Positions 8,929-17,940 of a DNA stretch of 64,000 nucleotides are shown piece by piece. Both the position numbers and the translations under genes were made by a program. The notes below the pieces were generated by a model. It was given only the letters and a program-made list of their open reading frames with translations, ran no database searches and had not been told where the DNA came from. Source of the DNA: CALCCV01 sp964388665 (GTDB lineage Bacteria > Bdellovibrionota > Bdellovibrionia > Bdellovibrionales > Bdellovibrionaceae); contig CAYMBJ010000002.1 of the NCBI GenBank assembly GCA_964388665.1, positions 62,001 to 126,000 on the forward strand. The letters run 5' to 3'. Every line of letters starts with the position of its first letter. Position 1 is the stretch's first letter.

Positions 8929-10590
8929 ATGAATTGGCTAAAGGAAAGATCTGGCTTATTAATTTTAAGTCTCTGCACAATTGCTGCAACTATAAGCGGC
9001 AACGCAAGTGAAATGGAATCCGTTCCCGGCGAATTTCTCGTGAAATTAAAACCTCAATACAATCTGTCTGCCCAGGAAGCGACTCAGAATTTGGAAAGAC
9101 TTTCTAACCAGCTTGGCGTGTTTGTCAGTGAAGTTGTGTCACTCCATCCAGATTCACAGTGGGTCCTCGTAAAAAAAGCAACTGTTGAGCTTGAGAGTTA
9201 CGCCCTTAAACAGTTGAACGAAAATCCAATGGTGGACATTGCTGAGCCCAACTTCATCTATAACACGGTTCGCACACCCAACGATCCCATGCTTGGTCAG
9301 TTGTGGGGTTTGATCAATGTTGGCCAAAAAGACTCTTCTGGAAAAGACGGTCTCAAAGGTACCGACATTGGAATCGAAAAAGCCTGGGATCTGCAAACAG
9401 GCAGTAAAAAAGTGGTAGTTGCTGTGATTGATACGGGTGTTGATTACACTATCGAGGACCTTGCTGGAAATGTTTGGATCAATTCCGCCGAGGCCAACGG
9501 TAAGGCTGGCGAAGATGACGATGGCAATGGAATCGTTGATGATATCTATGGCTACAATGCCATTAACAATTCAGGTGATCCTAAAGACGATCATGGACAC
9601 GGATCGCATTGCTCCGGAACCATAGGCGCCAAAGGAGACGATGGTAAAGGCATCGTGGGCGTCAACTGGGATGTACAGATCATGGGTGTTAAATTTCTCA
9701 GCGCCAGTGGTTCAGGTTCACTTGCCAATGCCATCAAGGGCATCGATTACGCAACAAAAATGGGCGCAAACATTATGAGTAATTCCTGGGGTGGCGGTGG
9801 CTTTTCAACAGCTCTCAAGGAAGCCATTGAAAGAGCCAGCGCAAAAGGAATTCTCTTTGTTGCCGCTGCAGGGAATAGCAGTTCCAATAATGACACCACT
9901 CCTGCCTATCCCGCTTCTTATGAAGTGCCCAACGTAATGTCCGTTGCCGCTCTTGATAATCAGGGCGCGATTGCATCTTTTTCCAATTACGGTAAGCGCA
10001 GCGTTCATGTTGCCGCTCCGGGCGTGAACGTACTTTCGACAACGCCTGCCGGATACAAGTCGTGGTCGGGAACTTCGATGGCCACTCCCCATGTTTCTGG
10101 TCTTGCGGCTCTGTTGATGGCGCATGATGCTTCATTGGATGCATTTGCCATTCGCGAGCGAATCATGAAGACCGCAAAGCCCATAGCCTCCCTTCGCGGC
10201 AAAGTTTCAACAAACGGACTTATTGATGCATACTTGGCGTTGACCAATCAGGTGGCGCCTCAAGATCCCAACGATCCCAGTCACTGGAATTCTGTAGACA
10301 TTGTCGTCTCTTCTCCTCATCCCTATCAGAGCGACATGACCCAAGAATGGGAAGTGAATGTTCCCGGGGCAAAAGAGTTTGCTCTCTATTTTTCGAAATT
10401 CGACACTGAACGTGGATTCGATATCGTTGAGTTTTATGACCGAGCTGGAAACTTGATCGGCAATATGTCAGGTAGCAATGACGAGTCGCACTCGCCGTTG
10501 TTGGCCGGCGATTATGTAAAGATCAAATTTAAATCTGATAAATCAGTGAATCGCTACGGTTTTGATATTTCAAAGGCGAACTATCGATAA
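8929..10590 (+). CDS. Secreted subtilisin-like serine protease (S8)
   Basis: This 553-residue pre-pro-protease has a signal peptide (residues 1-26), an I9-like propeptide (about 32-112, PGEFLVKLKPQYNLS) and an S8 catalytic domain with D168 (VIDTGVD), H224 (GHGSH), the oxyanion-hole N316 (AAAGNSSS) and S383 (GTSMATPH). A C-terminal beta-rich region of about 100 residues (about 450-553, ERGFDIVEFYDRAGNLIG) resembles a CUB-like or P/Homo-B-like add-on. A strong AAAAGGAG site precedes the ATG. It is probably exported and used against prey or host proteins, or for nutrient release; that role is inferred from lifestyle. It stands alone, with a 230-bp upstream gap and a convergent hydrolase gene downstream. 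Confidence 0.93.
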   Translation: MNWLKERSGLLILSLCTIAATISGNASEMESVPGEFLVKLKPQYNLSAQEATQNLERLSNQLGVFVSEVVSLHPDSQWVLVKKATVELESYALKQLNENPMVDIAEPNFIYNTVRTPNDPMLGQLWGLINVGQKDSSGKDGLKGTDIGIEKAWDLQTGSKKVVVAVIDTGVDYTIEDLAGNVWINSAEANGKAGEDDDGNGIVDDIYGYNAINNSGDPKDDHGHGSHCSGTIGAKGDDGKGIVGVNWDVQIMGVKFLSASGSGSLANAIKGIDYATKMGANIMSNSWGGGGFSTALKEAIERASAKGILFVAAAGNSSSNNDTTPAYPASYEVPNVMSVAALDNQGAIASFSNYGKRSVHVAAPGVNVLSTTPAGYKSWSGTSMATPHVSGLAALLMAHDASLDAFAIRERIMKTAKPIASLRGKVSTNGLIDAYLALTNQVAPQDPNDPSHWNSVDIVVSSPHPYQSDMTQEWEVNVPGAKEFALYFSKFDTERGFDIVEFYDRAGNLIGNMSGSNDESHSPLLAGDYVKIKFKSDKSVNRYGFDISKANYR

Positions 10591-10594
10591 GAAC

Positions 10595-11488
10595 TCAATG
10601 CGCTGACGAGGTTTCTTGCAAAAACTTTTCCAAGCGCAAATTGACGTAATCTGGAAAATCCAATTGTGTGCAGTGGGATCCGTAAGGAACCACTGTATGC
10701 TGAACATTCTTGATGTTTTCCACAAAATCCAATTGATGTTTTCCTGGAGTCACCAAATCATTTTCACCCTCAATCACCAATGTCTCCTGTTTAAGCTCTG
10801 GCAATCGGCTCACTTCATTAAGCTCAAATAGCTCCTCAAAGAGCGGCATAAAATGTTCAAGCCGCATCTGTGCTACACCTCTAGAGTAAATTTCAATGTC
10901 CTTAAAAGCAGTCAATTTAATATTAAATCCACCGGCAAGAGCAGTTAGATAGGCGGTTGCAGGATTCAGTACAATGTTTTTCCAAAGTCCATCAAAGACG
11001 CTGGGGGCCTGATGATAAGTGGATTTTACAAAATTAAAAAAGTTTTCAACGGCATCCGTGCCGAACATTTTTTTAAGTGGACTGCGCGCAAAGCCATTTA
11101 TGAAGACCATATGCTCTATCAAATCCGGCCTGTTTTGCGCCGCCCGAATAATCAATGGAACTCCGTAGGAGTGACCAATGGCCGTCGTCGATTTCAGCTT
11201 GAGTACCTCCATCAATTGAATGAGATCTTTGGTCATCCATTCGATATTGAGATTCTCCTTTTCAACGCCCTCTAAGCTGCGTTGATGCCCCCGAAGATCG
11301 TAGGTGATCACTTGATAGTTTTTTGAAAAATATTGAATTTGATGATTCCAATGATTCATGCCGCAAGCGAGGCCATAGACAAAAACCAAAGGTGGCCCTT
11401 CTCCGCGAGATTCATAATAAATCTGCGCACCGTCTGGAGCTGTAAAGTATCCGGAATGAATGGAGGTCCAATCAAGTTGTGAAGCCAT
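10595..11488 (-). CDS. Alpha/beta hydrolase
   Basis: This protein of about 297 residues has the alpha/beta-hydrolase fold. It shows a nucleophile elbow GHSYG, an acidic residue in EGENDLVTP, a catalytic histidine in YGSHCTQLD near the C-terminus, and an oxyanion-strand sequence VFVYGLACG. The triad is complete but the substrate cannot be predicted. There is no signal peptide, so it is cytoplasmic. Neither candidate start (ATG 11488 or TTG 11521) has a clear ribosome site; I chose the ATG. Its 3' end is 4 bp from the end of the convergent subtilase gene. Confidence 0.85.
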   Translation of the reverse strand: MASQLDWTSIHSGYFTAPDGAQIYYESRGEGPPLVFVYGLACGMNHWNHQIQYFSKNYQVITYDLRGHQRSLEGVEKENLNIEWMTKDLIQLMEVLKLKSTTAIGHSYGVPLIIRAAQNRPDLIEHMVFINGFARSPLKKMFGTDAVENFFNFVKSTYHQAPSVFDGLWKNIVLNPATAYLTALAGGFNIKLTAFKDIEIYSRGVAQMRLEHFMPLFEELFELNEVSRLPELKQETLVIEGENDLVTPGKHQLDFVENIKNVQHTVVPYGSHCTQLDFPDYVNLRLEKFLQETSSAH

Positions 11489-11625
11489 GAACGTAGAATT
11501 TTGCCACAGCGAGTGCGACAAAGAAACCGAAAAGAAAATGAAATTGGCGCAATCCTTCTGATAGATCGAACAAACGACTGCGGATGGTCACACTGTGGCT
11601 CACAGAAGCGAAGACTCTGAGGCGG

Positions 11626-12321
11626 CTAAAGGTAGCTCAGCTTTATTATGGTATTGCCAATCGTGATTTCGTCATCTGCCTGCAAGTAGCATTGTGTAAT
11701 GACCTTTTTATTCACTTTAATTTGTCCAAGGGTCTGGTCCATCAACAGCGCCCCGTTTTCTAATGGTTCTAAACTAAAAAACACCGAATGGTCTGTGGGC
11801 TCTTGAATCAAGAAATCGACTTCCCTTTTGCCGAAGGAGCGGGGTCCGAACCCCAGGAGAATTTCTCTACCTGTGTGGAGTCCAGTGGTGAACTTCAATT
11901 GAACAGGCCTTTTGAAGGCCTTGAGGGTCTGCTGAGCTTCGGGTTTGTTTTGCAACTCGACATCCTGCATCGCATCCATTATTTGCAGTTCCCAACCAAA
12001 TCCGCCCTTCAACAGCGCCTGCGAAATGCCTGGTATGTAATCAATCACCTTAAAGAGAGTTTTGCCAATATAAAAGGACACTCCGGGAAGCAGGGTGACC
12101 CTACTCACCCGCTGATAATTGATCCACAGCCCATTGGATGAGTTGCGATCCACCATAACCAGCTGCCCTTTATTATTCTTTTCTACTTGAGCGTGAAGAC
12201 CGGAAACCCTTGGGTCATCCAGTACAATGTCGGCTTGACTGCGACCAATGCGAATACCCGGAAAAACCTTAAATTTTGAACCAAGGTTGGTGCCTTCAAT
12301 AATTTCAAGATAGAGACTCAT
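11626..12321 (-). CDS. FHA-domain protein
   Basis: This 231-residue protein has an N-terminal forkhead-associated domain (about residues 3-95) with the phosphothreonine-binding signatures GIRIGRSQ, SGLHAQV and SSNGLWIN. The second half (about 135-231) repeats the beta-rich pattern (GPRSFGKREVDFLIQEP, DDEITIGNTIIKLSYL), so it may be a second, degenerate FHA domain. FHA proteins bind phosphothreonine peptides in Ser/Thr kinase signalling or secretion; no kinase gene is adjacent here. It is divergent from rpsF. Confidence 0.85.
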   Translation of the reverse strand: MSLYLEIIEGTNLGSKFKVFPGIRIGRSQADIVLDDPRVSGLHAQVEKNNKGQLVMVDRNSSNGLWINYQRVSRVTLLPGVSFYIGKTLFKVIDYIPGISQALLKGGFGWELQIMDAMQDVELQNKPEAQQTLKAFKRPVQLKFTTGLHTGREILLGFGPRSFGKREVDFLIQEPTDHSVFFSLEPLENGALLMDQTLGQIKVNKKVITQCYLQADDEITIGNTIIKLSYL

Positions 12322-12449
12322 AGCCTATATATTAAGGCAAAAGATCTGCGTCTCAAAGACTTCTCCTTGTCCCTCAGACCAAAGGGTGCTAATCCTCCAC
12401 GCAAACCTTGCTCCAAATTCGATTTGGGGCTTTAACCGAAAGGAAACTA

Positions 12450-13010
12450 ATGCAACACGTTAGCCCAGAGTTAATGAGGCCTTACGAAGTCGTGATTCTT
12501 TTAAATCCAGACACACCTTTAGAAGAGCAAAAAGAAATTTTCCGCAAAAATGCGTCGATTATTGATTCCTTCAAAGGAAAAGTTCACACGCTGGAGACAT
12601 GGGGAAAGCGCAACTTGGCCAATCCCATCGAAAAATTTAAAAAGGCGATCTATTTTCATTCGACATTTGAATCCAATCCTCAAGCAATCACTGAGATTGA
12701 GCGAGTTTTGCGAATCAATGATCGTGTTTTTCGCTTTATGCACACTCGCCTAGACGAGCGCGTGTCGGTTCAAAAATTCAATGAAAACTTCAAAAAAGGT
12801 TTGCAGGAGAGTGCGACCAAAGAACGTGAGAGAGAAGCCAAAGCTCAAGCTCGACGAAGTGCTGCGCAATCATCCCCTCGCCACTCTGATGGCGACAGAG
12901 GCGATCGCGGTGATCGCGGTGATCGTGGCGACAGAGGCGATCGTGGTGATCGCGGCGATCGCGGCGACAGAGGTGACCGCGGTGGCGGTGAGGGTAGAGA
13001 CAATCGATAG
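12450..13010 (+). CDS. rpsF: 30S ribosomal protein S6 with a repetitive GDR tail
   Basis: Residues 1 to about 110 form a normal S6 (MRPYEVVILLNPD, KGKVHTLETWGKRNLANPIEKFKKAIYFH). A charged linker follows, and from about residue 146 a tail of about nine Gly-Asp-Arg repeats ends in GGGEGRDNR. The ATG at 12450 has AAAGGA upstream. S6 binds 16S rRNA with S18 in the platform. The tail is encoded by nearly identical 9-base units, so its length may vary between strains. It leads the cluster rpsF-DUF2232-rplI, from which rpsR is missing. Confidence 0.94.
   Translation: MQHVSPELMRPYEVVILLNPDTPLEEQKEIFRKNASIIDSFKGKVHTLETWGKRNLANPIEKFKKAIYFHSTFESNPQAITEIERVLRINDRVFRFMHTRLDERVSVQKFNENFKKGLQESATKEREREAKAQARRSAAQSSPRHSDGDRGDRGDRGDRGDRGDRGDRGDRGDRGDRGGGEGRDNR
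12893..12986 (+). repeat. 9-bp tandem repeat encoding Gly-Asp-Arg in rpsF
   Basis: About nine head-to-tail copies of a GGCGATCGC/GGTGATCGT-type unit. They vary mainly at synonymous third positions, which suggests the peptide repeat is under selection. Slippage could change the copy number. Confidence 0.85.
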
Positions 13011-13065
13011 TTGTCACAGGAGCGAGCCTCAATCATTGAGGCGCTGAATAGGGAGAATAGGGCCA

Positions 13066-13974
13066 ATGACAGTGAAGGCATCAAAGAAAGGGCAGATTGC
13101 GCTGACCGCGGCATCGATCGTGATCACACCCCTATTTGGGGTGATCGCCAGCCCATTCATTCGAGTTCTACGAATGAATCTTGGCTTCGCTCTCTTTTGG
13201 GCCATCGGCATTGCATTGACCTATTTTGTAAGTCTCTTTACGAGCCCAACAGTTTCCATTTTGACAGCGTCACTGTGGATCACGATTGGCAGCACGACGG
13301 AAGCTGAATTGCGGGGGCTGAGAATTGCCTATGCAAGTATGGTGGGTTTGATTTCAGGTCTTGTGGTTTCAGGATATGGCATTTTTGCCGTGTTTTGGAG
13401 TCGCGGAATTACAACGCTTTCAGGTGCGGAGACATTTGTGACTGCTCAGCTACCTGAGATCGACAAAGTCTTGAAAATGAACGGCATTACTGCAAAGCAA
13501 GCACTTCTGCATCTCCCCTCGTCACTGGTGATTCTGTTGGCGTTAGGAGTCAGTCTTTCCTTTTTGCTGGAATCGCGAGTGAAGATGCTCTTTTCTTTAG
13601 AATCGATTCGATCTTCATTCCGTGGTGTGGAGTTTTTTAAGTACTTTAAGGTTCCTGATCTATTTATTTGGCCAGCGCTCATTTCTATGTGCCTAATGGT
13701 CATCGACAGTGTTCCCGCTTCGCTTGCAGTGGTTGCCAGCAATCTTGTAAACATTGGGATTGCTCTGTACTTCATTCAAGGCTTGGCCGTCACTGAAGCT
13801 ATTTTTAACAAATATAAAATTTCTAATTTAATGCGTGTTCTCATTTACATTTTAGTGATCACGCAGGCGTTCGTTTTTTTCAGTGTTCTAGGATTTGCAG
13901 ATTTTTGGTTGGACATTCGCCAGAGACTTAAAAAACCTAACATGAAAGTAACGACTCAACATAAAGGTGGTTAA
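13066..13974 (+). CDS. DUF2232 integral membrane protein
   Basis: This 302-residue protein has about eight hydrophobic segments spread along its length, including ALTAASIVITPLFGVIASPF, GLISGLVVSGYGIFAVF and VLIYILVITQAFVFFSVLG. Both its position between rpsF and rplI and its topology match the DUF2232 family, which often lies in this ribosomal cluster. The molecular function is unknown. It begins 55 bp after rpsF and ends 2 bp before rplI, so all three are probably co-transcribed. A short charged C-terminal tail (RQRLKKPNMKVTTQHKGG) should be cytoplasmic. Confidence 0.8.
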   Translation: MTVKASKKGQIALTAASIVITPLFGVIASPFIRVLRMNLGFALFWAIGIALTYFVSLFTSPTVSILTASLWITIGSTTEAELRGLRIAYASMVGLISGLVVSGYGIFAVFWSRGITTLSGAETFVTAQLPEIDKVLKMNGITAKQALLHLPSSLVILLALGVSLSFLLESRVKMLFSLESIRSSFRGVEFFKYFKVPDLFIWPALISMCLMVIDSVPASLAVVASNLVNIGIALYFIQGLAVTEAIFNKYKISNLMRVLIYILVITQAFVFFSVLGFADFWLDIRQRLKKPNMKVTTQHKGG

Positions 13975-13976
13975 TC

Positions 13977-14420
13977 ATGAAAGTCATATTACAAAAAGAC
14001 GTAAAAGATTTAGGAAAAGTTGGCGATGTCGTATCTGTATCTGCGGGTTTTGCAAGAAACTTGCTTTTTCCTCGCCAACTTGCATCCGAAGCAACAGAGC
14101 GCCGTGTGGAGGAGTTTGAGCACCTAAAACGTGTCTCTGAATTCAAAAAGAAAAAGGCCCATGAAGAACGACAGGAGATTGTTAAAAAGATCGCAGGTTT
14201 GACTCTCACCTTTAAACGTACAGCCGGCGAGGCCGATCGCCTCTTTGGTACTGTCACAACTGCTGAGATTGCAAAAGAGCTCACAGAACAGGGATTTGAA
14301 ATCGATCGCAGAGACATTCACCTTGAAGAGCCGATCAAGATTCTTGGTCAGCACAAAGCGATTCTCAAGTACCCAGGTGGTCTCGAGGCGTCTTTACAAA
14401 TTGCTGTTGAGCGGGAGTAG
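13977..14420 (+). CDS. rplI: 50S ribosomal protein L9
   Basis: This 147-residue protein is of typical L9 length. The N-terminal rRNA-binding domain has MKVILQKDVKDLGKVGDVV and AGFARNLLFPRQLA. The central connecting helix is rich in Lys and Glu (residues about 45-75), and the C-terminal domain contains LFGTVTTAEIAKEL. An AAAGGTGG site precedes the ATG. It ends the rpsF cluster and is followed by two hairpins. Confidence 0.97.
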   Translation: MKVILQKDVKDLGKVGDVVSVSAGFARNLLFPRQLASEATERRVEEFEHLKRVSEFKKKKAHEERQEIVKKIAGLTLTFKRTAGEADRLFGTVTTAEIAKELTEQGFEIDRRDIHLEEPIKILGQHKAILKYPGGLEASLQIAVERE

Positions 14421-14443
14421 CTGATATCTTCGTGACTCAATCG

Positions 14444-14499
14444 GTGGGCTTGCGTGGCCCACGCGGATCAGATATCAATGAGCCCATATACATGGGCTC
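14444..14499 (+). terminator. Two hairpins after rplI
   Basis: The first hairpin pairs GTGGGC (14444-14449) with GCCCAC (14457-14462). The second pairs GAGCCCAT (14480-14487) with ATGGGCTC (14492-14499) around a 4-base loop. Neither has a strong T-run, so they could be weak terminators, 3'-end stabilisers, or a bidirectional barrier before the convergent gene that ends at 14504. Confidence 0.5.
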
Positions 14500-14503
14500 T
14501 GAA

Positions 14504-15004
14504 TCAATTACCTTGAATCTTTACTAGGTTAAAACAACCTAACTCTTTAGTGGCCAGAGGCAAAACGGCCATGGTTTTGATCGAGTTCTTAAAGAAGATA
14601 GCAACCCAAGCGCTGTCTTTAACATCGACTTGCAATTCATTTCGCCCATTCGTGCGAATCTCTTGTGAATTGATTCGTGTAGAAAGCGTGAAGCCATCGT
14701 TAAACCAGTGATCGCGTTTTTCATAAACACCACTGGCAACATCGATTGTTTCTACTGTGCGCGCGTATTCAGTTTTTGGTGCCATTGCATCCATATCATT
14801 TTGAATTGCATCCCAGCTCTTGATAGTTCCTTCAACCTTAACGCTGACAATGTTATTGTAACTGTCGGACTCGACTATGACCGTACACTTGGAGGTTTCT
14901 TTGTCCCCCGCAGAGTACTTTGAAATCCCTTTGTACAACGTAATTCCCGCCAGTGCTTGGCTGCCTGCCAAAATAAATGCGAGAATTGCAAATGCGTGTT
15001 TCAT
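14504..15004 (-). CDS. Secreted protein of unknown function
   Basis: This 166-residue protein has a clear signal peptide (MKHAFAILAFILAGSQALA). The mature part is small and beta-rich, with two cysteines (SKCTVIV and LGCFNLV) that could form a disulphide. A strong GGGAGGGG site precedes the ATG. I recognise no family. It has its own upstream gap of 175 bp from dnaB and converges with rplI. Confidence 0.75.
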   Translation of the reverse strand: MKHAFAILAFILAGSQALAGITLYKGISKYSAGDKETSKCTVIVESDSYNNIVSVKVEGTIKSWDAIQNDMDAMAPKTEYARTVETIDVASGVYEKRDHWFNDGFTLSTRINSQEIRTNGRNELQVDVKDSAWVAIFFKNSIKTMAVLPLATKELGCFNLVKIQGN

Positions 15005-15171
15005 AAAATCCCCTCCCTTTAGAGACCGTCGCAGAGAGTCTCTGCTTCGTTCACTATCTATCGCATAGCTTAAATGATGCTGCTACTGTCAGTTTTCTGA
15101 CATGTGAATTTTATAAATCGATGCCGTGAATGGGCACCGTTGGCATGGCAAAAGAAAGAGTTGTTGAAAGC

Positions 15172-15192
15172 ACTAGCTACTAGCTACTAGCT
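15172..15192. repeat. CTAGCTA tandem repeat at the dnaB stop codon
   Basis: Three copies of a 7-base unit (CTAGCTA) overlap the dnaB stop. The unit contains TAG in more than one frame, so the tract gives back-up stops. It may only be a slippage tract. Confidence 0.6.
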
Positions 15193-16643
15193 CCTGGAGC
15201 AAAATTACGGGGTTTGCCGCCACCTTTTTGTGATGTCCCCGGCCCTCCAGACGAAGACGGTGGAGGTTGCGAAATTGCCTGCGGAGGAATTTGTGGCGCT
15301 GATTGTGACCCTGAATAATGTTCAGGGTCCGCATCACGAAAGCGATTGTATTTGGCTTCAAATTTTAATTTTACTGTTCCGGTGGGACCATTTCGTTGCT
15401 TACCGATAATGACTTCGGCCGCCCCCTGCTTTTCAGGATCATCTTTATCATAATACTCATCCCTATAGAGCATCATGATCACGTCAGCGTCTTGTTCGAT
15501 GGATCCTGATTCACGAAGGTCAGAAAGCATGGGTCTTCTGTCAGAGCGACTCTCAACCGAACGGTTCAACTGGGCCAAAGCAATTACGGGGATATTCATT
15601 TCTTTGGCAATCATTTTGAGGCTCTTTGAAATTTCCGAGACTGCCCGTTCGCGCGATTCGACTTTTTGTTTTAAGTCCATTAGCTGGAGGTAATCGATCA
15701 TAATACAATCCAAGCCGTGTTTTGCTTTCAACCGGCGGCAGCGAGCGCGAATCTCAAATGGGCTGAGTCCCGCAGAATCATCAATGTACAGCGGTGCTTC
15801 CGCCAATATTGAGGCCGAGTGAATCAATTTTGGCCACAGGGCATCTTGGATCCTACCTGTTCGAAGATCTGACATAGAAACTTTGGCTTCAGAGGATAAA
15901 ATCCTTTGCATCAATGAGACTTTGCCCATCTCCAGCGAAAAAAAGGCGACCGTTTTTTTCTGTCGCAATGAGACGTGCTCAGCCAAGTTCAGTGCAAATG
16001 CTGTCTTTCCCATCGAGGGACGAGCGGCAATGATGGTGAGCTCGCCACCGTGCATACCGGCCGTCATTTTGTCCAATTCGCGAAATCCGGTAGCAAGGCC
16101 AGTGATGTCCGCTTTGCGCTGATAGCGCTCTTCGAGCTGTTGGATGGCCTCTTTGATGATATCCATTGATCCCGAGAGGCCACTTGTTTTTCCGGATTCA
16201 CTCAGCTTAAAAATTTCGCCTTCAGCAAAATCAATCAGCTCTTCAACGCTGGGGAAATCCTGACTATAGGCCTTCTCAATAATGTGCGTCGTCGCTTGAA
16301 TCAATCTTCGCGACATCGACTTGTCTTTTACGATCTGGGCATGATCACCGATATTTGCAGATGTGAAAGATTTATCAAAGAGGCTGACGAGGTAATCGTA
16401 TCCCCCGATTTCAAACAGCAAGCTTTTTGCCTGTAGATGATTGGTAATGGTTACAATATCGACGGCCTGACCCTTAGCGTGAAGCTCTTTGATGGCATCA
16501 AACAACTTTTGATTGGCGGGCACATAAAAGTCTTGGCCCGAGAGCAGGTCAGTCACTTCGTCCAAAGCATCCTTATCGATGAGAAGTCCACCGAGTATCG
16601 CCTGTTCGGCTTCTGTATTGCTTGGAGGTAATTTTGCAGCCAT
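15180..16643 (-). CDS. dnaB: Replicative DNA helicase DnaB
   Basis: This 487-residue protein has an N-terminal DnaB domain (NTEAEQAILGGLLID) and a RecA-type ATPase with Walker A ARPSMGKTAFALN (about residue 210), Walker B region DCIMIDYLQLM and the arginine-finger region KQRNGPTGTVKLKFE. The C-terminal tail of about 45 residues is rich in Pro, Ser, Gly and Gln and is probably disordered. It drives the replication fork in the cytoplasm. There is no intein. The rpsF-rplI-dnaB neighbourhood is common in bacteria, but here dnaB is inverted. Confidence 0.96.
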   Translation of the reverse strand: MAAKLPPSNTEAEQAILGGLLIDKDALDEVTDLLSGQDFYVPANQKLFDAIKELHAKGQAVDIVTITNHLQAKSLLFEIGGYDYLVSLFDKSFTSANIGDHAQIVKDKSMSRRLIQATTHIIEKAYSQDFPSVEELIDFAEGEIFKLSESGKTSGLSGSMDIIKEAIQQLEERYQRKADITGLATGFRELDKMTAGMHGGELTIIAARPSMGKTAFALNLAEHVSLRQKKTVAFFSLEMGKVSLMQRILSSEAKVSMSDLRTGRIQDALWPKLIHSASILAEAPLYIDDSAGLSPFEIRARCRRLKAKHGLDCIMIDYLQLMDLKQKVESRERAVSEISKSLKMIAKEMNIPVIALAQLNRSVESRSDRRPMLSDLRESGSIEQDADVIMMLYRDEYYDKDDPEKQGAAEVIIGKQRNGPTGTVKLKFEAKYNRFRDADPEHYSGSQSAPQIPPQAISQPPPSSSGGPGTSQKGGGKPRNFAPGASS

Positions 16644-16741
16644 AGACCCTCTAGTTTGCCAAATTTTAGCGGTTCAAACAAGCATTTCCCGAGGCTGCTG
16701 TCGGCCTCATTCGAGATAGGACCAAAACGAAGTTTTTTAGA

Positions 16742-16776
16742 AAATAAAAAAGCGAGCGTTCAAACACGCTCGCTTT
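16742..16776 (-). terminator. Intrinsic terminator of the queE-fis unit
   Basis: A perfect 10-bp stem (AAAGCGAGCG at 16749-16758 with CGCTCGCTTT at 16767-16776) is followed by a T-rich run on the minus strand. It terminates leftward transcription from the Fis-like gene before dnaB. Confidence 0.85.
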
Positions 16777-16841
16777 CAATAAAAGGTCATTTTAGAATAT
16801 ATAAACCCAACGCGATTGGGTATAAATTCAGTTCTAAAAAA

Positions 16842-17159
16842 CTATGAGTTCAACTCAATCGTATTGGCCTTTTTTACGCGAATTTTATAATTGTCGATCT
16901 TCTTCTTGAGGGTATTGCGATTAATACCCAGCATCAAAGCTGTTTTGACCTGATTGCCATTGTAGGCAGCCAAGGCGAGCTCGAGCAAAGGCTTTTCAAC
17001 TTGTTCAATAACGACATTATATAAGCCGTTAAGATCAATATTTTCGTCCTTTTGCTGTTGGAAAAGAACTTCCAACTTACTCTTCACTAACTTCTCCAAA
17101 CTTACAGATTGAAGGTTAGCAACAAACAGGTGATCTGAATTGTTCAAATTAGGTGTCAT
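16842..17159 (-). CDS. Fis-family DNA-binding regulator
   Basis: This 105-residue protein ends in a Fis-type helix-turn-helix (ALAAYNGNQVKTALMLGINR followed by NTLKKKIDNYKI), as found in Fis and in NtrC-type C-termini. The N-terminal half is helical and probably dimerises. It could act as a nucleoid protein or as a small activator. The ATG at 17159 has GGAG seven bases upstream. It lies 36 bp after queE and ends at a strong terminator, so queE-fis looks like a two-gene unit. Confidence 0.85.
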   Translation of the reverse strand: MTPNLNNSDHLFVANLQSVSLEKLVKSKLEVLFQQQKDENIDLNGLYNVVIEQVEKPLLELALAAYNGNQVKTALMLGINRNTLKKKIDNYKIRVKKANTIELNS

Positions 17160-17195
17160 CAATTTTCTCCCACTACCAAGAATTGTGATTGGTTT

Positions 17196-17834
17196 TTAAA
17201 CTCCACGTTGTTCGGGACTCCAAATATACTTATGCTGCTGCAATTGCAACCTTGCAGAGAGTTTTTTTTGCAATATTTTTTCAGCAAGCCATTTTTCCCC
17301 AATAACGCCAAAACTCGGGCTGAATAACACGATATGTTTTTCAAACAAATCATGTTGACGGCAAAAAGCTTCTGACCATTCGAAATCGCGGTCAGAGCAA
17401 ATCACGAACTTAAATTCAGTTTTTGGGTCGATATTGGCTAAATTGGCAGAAATGAAACTGTCGGCCTCTCCTGAATCAGGGGTTTTTACGTCTAAGATGA
17501 CCTTGACGGCGCTGGGGACCCTGTCAATAGGAAGATTACCGCTCGTTTCCAATGAGACGTGATAGCCGCGACTCACGAGCTGAGACATGAGCTCTGGCGC
17601 ATCGGACTGGAGCAATGGCTCTCCCCCAGTTACACAGACATATTTGGCGCCAAAGGCATCTATGGCATCCAAAAGTTCGCTCATTGCATAAGGTGTTCCC
17701 CCGGCATAGGAGTATTTGGTATCGCAGTAAGAGCAGCGCAAGTGGCAGCCGGTGGTGCGCACGAAGACAGTGGGATTTCCGGCCCATGTACTTTCGCCCT
17801 GGATGCTATAAAAAATTTCGCTAATTTTTATCAT
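17196..17834 (-). CDS. queE: 7-carboxy-7-deazaguanine synthase
   Basis: This 212-residue radical SAM protein has the QueE opening ISEIFYSIQGEST, the cluster motif CHLRCSYCDT (CX3CX2C) and the glycine-rich CVTGGEPLLQ. It turns 6-carboxytetrahydropterin into 7-carboxy-7-deazaguanine for queuosine. The other que genes are not in this window. It lies upstream of the Fis-like gene and is divergent from ftsK across about 106 bp. Confidence 0.95.
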   Translation of the reverse strand: MIKISEIFYSIQGESTWAGNPTVFVRTTGCHLRCSYCDTKYSYAGGTPYAMSELLDAIDAFGAKYVCVTGGEPLLQSDAPELMSQLVSRGYHVSLETSGNLPIDRVPSAVKVILDVKTPDSGEADSFISANLANIDPKTEFKFVICSDRDFEWSEAFCRQHDLFEKHIVLFSPSFGVIGEKWLAEKILQKKLSARLQLQQHKYIWSPEQRGV

Positions 17835-17940
17835 AAATATATCACAACAGACTTTTGTCGATCCTCGCTAACATGATCTAAGGTCAAGGTCATTCAGTAA
17901 TTGATATCTATTAGAATGTGAATAGGGTTAAAGTCATATT

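Noticed and set aside
12845..13114. Leftward frame rich in Pro-Arg-Ser repeats opposite rpsF
   Set aside because: It is the mirror of the GDR repeat on the opposite strand and has no start signal of its own.
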